Part shown: piece by piece, positions 63,236 through 64,000 of the stretch
Position numbering within the stretch: position 1 is the first letter of the stretch
How the letters are laid out: the number at the start of each line of letters is the position of its first letter
Assembly: GCA_043808235.1 (NCBI GenBank)
Contig: JAZDFC010000031.1
Span: 117,788 to 181,787, forward strand
From: JAZDFC01 sp043808235
GTDB taxonomy: Bacteria; Bacteroidota; Ignavibacteria; Ignavibacteriales; Melioribacteraceae
Length of the DNA: 64,000 nt
Direction of reading: 5' to 3'
Made by a program: the position numbers and the translations under genes
Notes under the pieces: model-generated
The model's input: the letters and a program-made list of their open reading frames with translations, nothing else
The model's database searches: none
What the model was told of the DNA's origin: nothing

Positions 63236-64000
63236 GATATTTTATTCTCTTCTATTTTATTGATAATAGATTCTGCCACTTTCAATGCTTTTAAACCGTC
63301 AAGTCCGCTAACAACAGGTTTCTCGTTATTAGCCACAGCCTTAATGAATAATTTAATTTCATGCTCAAGAGCATTTATTTCCGGTATAGGCGGCTGTTCG
63401 TAAAAAATCATTTTTTTTCTGTCGCCAACACCTATTTCACCAAACGAGATTGATTGAAAATTTTTCTCGTTCGTTGGTGATTCGAGTCTGAATACTTCCG
63501 CCAATCCTTGTCCAAAATCAACGGATATGTAAGCATCCCGCTGAAACATTCTCATCTTACGCATTTTCTTTTGCGAGATGCGGCTTGCGGTTACATTTGC
63601 AACGGCGCCGTTCTCAAATTCCAATCTTGCATTAGCAATATCAATACTATCCGATACAACTGCAACTCCGCTTGCATGAATATCTTTTACATCGCTTTTA
63701 ACAAGACTCAATATAATGTCAATATCGTGAATCATCAAATCGAGAACAACTGCCACATCCGTTCCTCTCGGATTGAATTGTGAAAGGCGATCTGTCTGAA
63801 TAAATTTCGGATCGAGTTCGTATTTATCAAGAGCTACTATTGCCGGATTAAAACGTTCGATGTGTCCGACCTGTAAAATCAAATTCTTTTCCTTTGCTAA
63901 GCGAACCAAATCTTCGGCCTCTTCAATCTTTACGGTTATTGGTTTTTCAACAAGTACATGTTTATTCGCCGCAAAACATTTCTTTGCTAATTTATGATGC
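63232..64000 (-). CDS. Gfo/Idh/MocA-family oxidoreductase, partial
   Basis: The frame is open from the right edge (N-terminal Rossmann start missing) to a stop at 63232. The visible ~255 residues include the catalytic 'HVLVEKPITVK' (EKP motif), 'QVGHIERFNPAIVALDK' and 'DLMIHDIDIILSLVKSDV' with the His-Asp pair, typical of the Gfo/Idh/MocA family. Members oxidise or dehydrate sugars and UDP-sugars with NAD(P)+. The EKP lysine and the HDID motif fit the UDP-N-acetylglucosamine or inositol dehydrogenase branch; which one is not decidable. It is translationally coupled to the LEA14 gene. Confidence 0.9.
   Translation of the reverse strand, partial: HHKLAKKCFAANKHVLVEKPITVKIEEAEDLVRLAKEKNLILQVGHIERFNPAIVALDKYELDPKFIQTDRLSQFNPRGTDVAVVLDLMIHDIDIILSLVKSDVKDIHASGVAVVSDSIDIANARLEFENGAVANVTASRISQKKMRKMRMFQRDAYISVDFGQGLAEVFRLESPTNEKNFQSISFGEIGVGDRKKMIFYEQPPIPEINALEHEIKLFIKAVANNEKPVVSGLDGLKALKVAESIINKIEENKIS

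Overview
The window looks like a chromosomal segment of an AT-rich, Gram-negative bacterium of the Bacteroidetes/Chlorobi/Ignavibacteria assemblage, most likely an ignavibacterium. This placement is inferred. It rests on the type IX secretion (T9SS) translocon SprA, the T9SS regulator PorX, two large exported proteins ending in 'YPNPFNP' T9SS sorting domains, an LptD-type lipopolysaccharide exporter, an OmpA protein, and two-component propeller kinases. Several starts have clear Shine-Dalgarno sequences (AAGGAG, GGAGG), which are uncommon in classical Bacteroidetes and fit a basal lineage. I see no rRNA, tRNA, CRISPR array, insertion sequence or prophage.

Layout. 1-5.8 kb, minus strand: two overlapping paralogous PEP/pyruvate-binding proteins (the first cut by the window edge) downstream of a glutamate dehydrogenase. 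6.2-12.4 kb: a secreted trypsin-like protease, a TPR protein, a mannose-1-phosphate guanylyltransferase and a PAS histidine kinase. 12.4-21.2 kb, minus strand: a tight five-gene envelope operon (small beta-barrel, TonB-plug/barrel receptor, small membrane protein, fibronectin-III T9SS cargo, PAP2-phosphatase lipoprotein). 21.3-24.2 kb: divergent OmpA and TSP3-SPOR envelope proteins. 24.2-34.8 kb, minus strand: an Asp-box T9SS cargo, a GMC oxidoreductase with a ferredoxin-like cysteine cluster, an 84-aa orphan, and a LuxR regulator with its propeller kinase. 35-37.3 kb: dnaK-hsp20. 37.6-39.6 kb, plus strand: biotin ligase and cysteine desulfurase. 39.6-56.8 kb, minus strand: an 11-gene co-directional run carrying spmAB, 2-hydroxyacid dehydrogenase, alanine dehydrogenase, CoA-transferase, phosphatase, sprA, porX, tsaE, tsaB, a DUF1573 protein and accD. 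56.9-57.7 kb: a nitrilase. 57.7-64 kb, minus strand: a partial Gfo/Idh/MocA oxidoreductase, LEA14 lipoprotein, ROK kinase and LptD, then a frameshifted zeta-toxin-like kinase with a 52-aa partner gene, and an NYN nuclease.

How it works together. The dominant theme is the cell envelope. SprA and PorX are the export machinery and its regulator, the two sorting-domain proteins are likely cargo, and LptD, OmpA, SPOR and beta-barrel proteins build the outer membrane. Ordinary metabolic genes (glutamate and alanine dehydrogenases, accD, biotin ligase) and stress and regulatory genes lie between them.

The points most worth following up are a nested inverted-repeat element of about 98 nt upstream of the GMC oxidoreductase that resembles an unassigned structured RNA, the five-gene envelope operon with its lipoprotein-PAP2 fusion, the tandem PEP-binding proteins that lack the phosphohistidine domain, and the zeta-kinase locus split by a -1 frameshift. 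None of these is shown to be a new system by sequence reading alone.
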